Positions 63,520 through 64,000 of a DNA stretch of 64,000 nucleotides are shown one piece after another. This DNA is from Gluconacetobacter diazotrophicus PA1 5 (GTDB taxonomy: Bacteria; Pseudomonadota; Alphaproteobacteria; Acetobacterales; Acetobacteraceae), in assembly GCF_000067045.1 (NCBI RefSeq), contig NC_010125.1, positions 708,001 to 772,000 of the forward strand, written 5' to 3'. The notes beneath the pieces were generated by a model. The model made no database searches. It was given only the letters and a program-made list of their open reading frames with translations, and was not told the DNA's origin. The translations under genes and the position numbers were made by a program. Position 1 is the stretch's first letter; each line of letters starts with the position of its first letter.

Positions 63520-64000
63520 CACTACAGTTGCGTTTTTGCCCTGAGGCGCGAGAGGTATGCTGCGGCCTGATGAGCACGTCGAAAGAACGACCATCGGAGG
63601 ATATGCTCGATGGAGGCGCGGCTTCGGGTAATTTTCACGGCGAGGCGGCGGATTTCCTGGATTGACCAGCGGATGAGCGGCCGCGTTTGTGCAACTGGCT
63701 TTTTTTGAGCGCCATGGCGTTGGCCTGGGACCGCACAGCGGCCATCATGGCGTAAGCCAGCATGACCAACGAGACGTGACGGTGCCAGCCATGCCAGGAA
63801 CGGGTTTCATTATGGTCGAGTCCGAATTCGTTCTTGGCGGTCTCGAACCCTTCCTCGATTCGCCAGCGCGTGCCCTCGACACGCACCAAGATCTCAAGCG
63901 GTGTTCCCTGAGGGCACCAGGTCGTGAAATATGCCAGATCGCCATCGGAGGGATTACGCCGGACCAGCAGCCCACGGGTCCATATCCCGGTTGAGATACC
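63520..64000. mobile_element. IS701-family insertion sequence (partial, continues beyond window)
   Basis: Begins directly after CTAG, which fits the 4-base YTAR target preference of IS701-like elements. The terminal sequence starts CACTACAGTTGCGTTTTTGC. The transposase 3' end lies inside. The other end is outside the window, so the repeat and target duplication could not be confirmed. Confidence 0.75.
63635..64000 (-). CDS. IS701-family transposase (C-terminal part)
   Basis: The frame is open to the window edge, so the start is outside. The visible residues read GLLVRRNPSDGDLAYF and RWRIEEGFETAKNEFGLDHN, then SWHGWHRHVSLVMLAYAMMA, the conserved C-terminal part of IS4/IS701-type DDE transposases with the E-x6-K region. 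It ends at 63635, 115 bases from the IS end. Confidence 0.88.
   Translation of the reverse strand, partial: GISTGIWTRGLLVRRNPSDGDLAYFTTWCPQGTPLEILVRVEGTRWRIEEGFETAKNEFGLDHNETRSWHGWHRHVSLVMLAYAMMAAVRSQANAMALKKSQLHKRGRSSAGQSRKSAASP

Overview
The window is GC-rich chromosomal DNA of an alphaproteobacterium, most likely an acetic acid bacterium (Acetobacteraceae, Gluconacetobacter-like). The evidence is a GcrA cell-cycle regulator, an AddAB recombination pair, a large hopanoid side-chain locus (hpnH, hpnI, hpnJ, hpnK, hpnM with dxs), GlcDEF/LutABC hydroxy-acid oxidases and IS elements typical of the group. Species assignment is inference. Almost all of the window is ordinary, tightly packed core genome with many ATGA-type stop/start overlaps. 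Only the last ~3 kb (from 61.0 kb) is accessory.

Layout. 0-6.2 kb: end of the ATP synthase operon (atpD, atpC), queF, rnd, gcrA with a suggestive control region, a bactofilin and an adenosine kinase-like PfkB protein. 6.4-12.1 kb: typA, a small secreted Ala/Pro/His protein, a putative porin, and the glnK-amtB ammonium operon. 12.5-16.1 kb: alr-dadA for D-alanine and a TrxB-like ferredoxin-NADP reductase. 16.2-24.4 kb: tsaE, a sugar-phosphate nucleotidyltransferase, addB, addA and trxA in one overlapping run. 24.5-32.6 kb: the hopanoid locus. 32.7-50.6 kb: a CorC/HlyC protein, lytic transglycosylase, UDG-family protein, TPR protein, ispE, a degenerate SDR, a YqaA membrane protein, an OmpR/EnvZ-type two-component system with a Met-rich sensor loop, a PRC-barrel protein, an MFS transporter, cysteine synthase, a rhodanese, a DUF2272-like lipoprotein and an aldo/keto reductase. 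50.7-57.7 kb: divergent lutABC and glcDEF clusters that feed lactate and glycolate electrons into respiration. 58.3-61.0 kb: cbpA-cbpM chaperone pair and a photolyase. 61.0-64.0 kb: an IS630-family element, a lower-GC two-gene islet with a TOPRIM protein, and the end of an IS701-family element that cuts the second islet gene.

The most striking observation concerns data quality. An 84-base stretch inside dxs (30023-30106) is a recognisable cloning-vector polylinker (pBluescript type) with consecutive XbaI, SpeI, BamHI, SmaI, PstI, EcoRI and EcoRV sites and a degraded T3 promoter. It replaces about two dozen conserved codons, and dxs also carries two further single-base frameshifts. addA contains three short patches in which the conserved protein is read in another frame before the original frame returns. 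Both genes are therefore probably intact in the organism and damaged in the assembly.

The best candidate for unfamiliar biology is the TOPRIM islet at 62.37-63.52 kb. It encodes a small stand-alone protein with the E...DxD TOPRIM signature, preceded by a TPR-like partner whose 5' end has been cut off by an IS701-family insertion. Its function is unknown; a defence or mobile-element role is only a guess.
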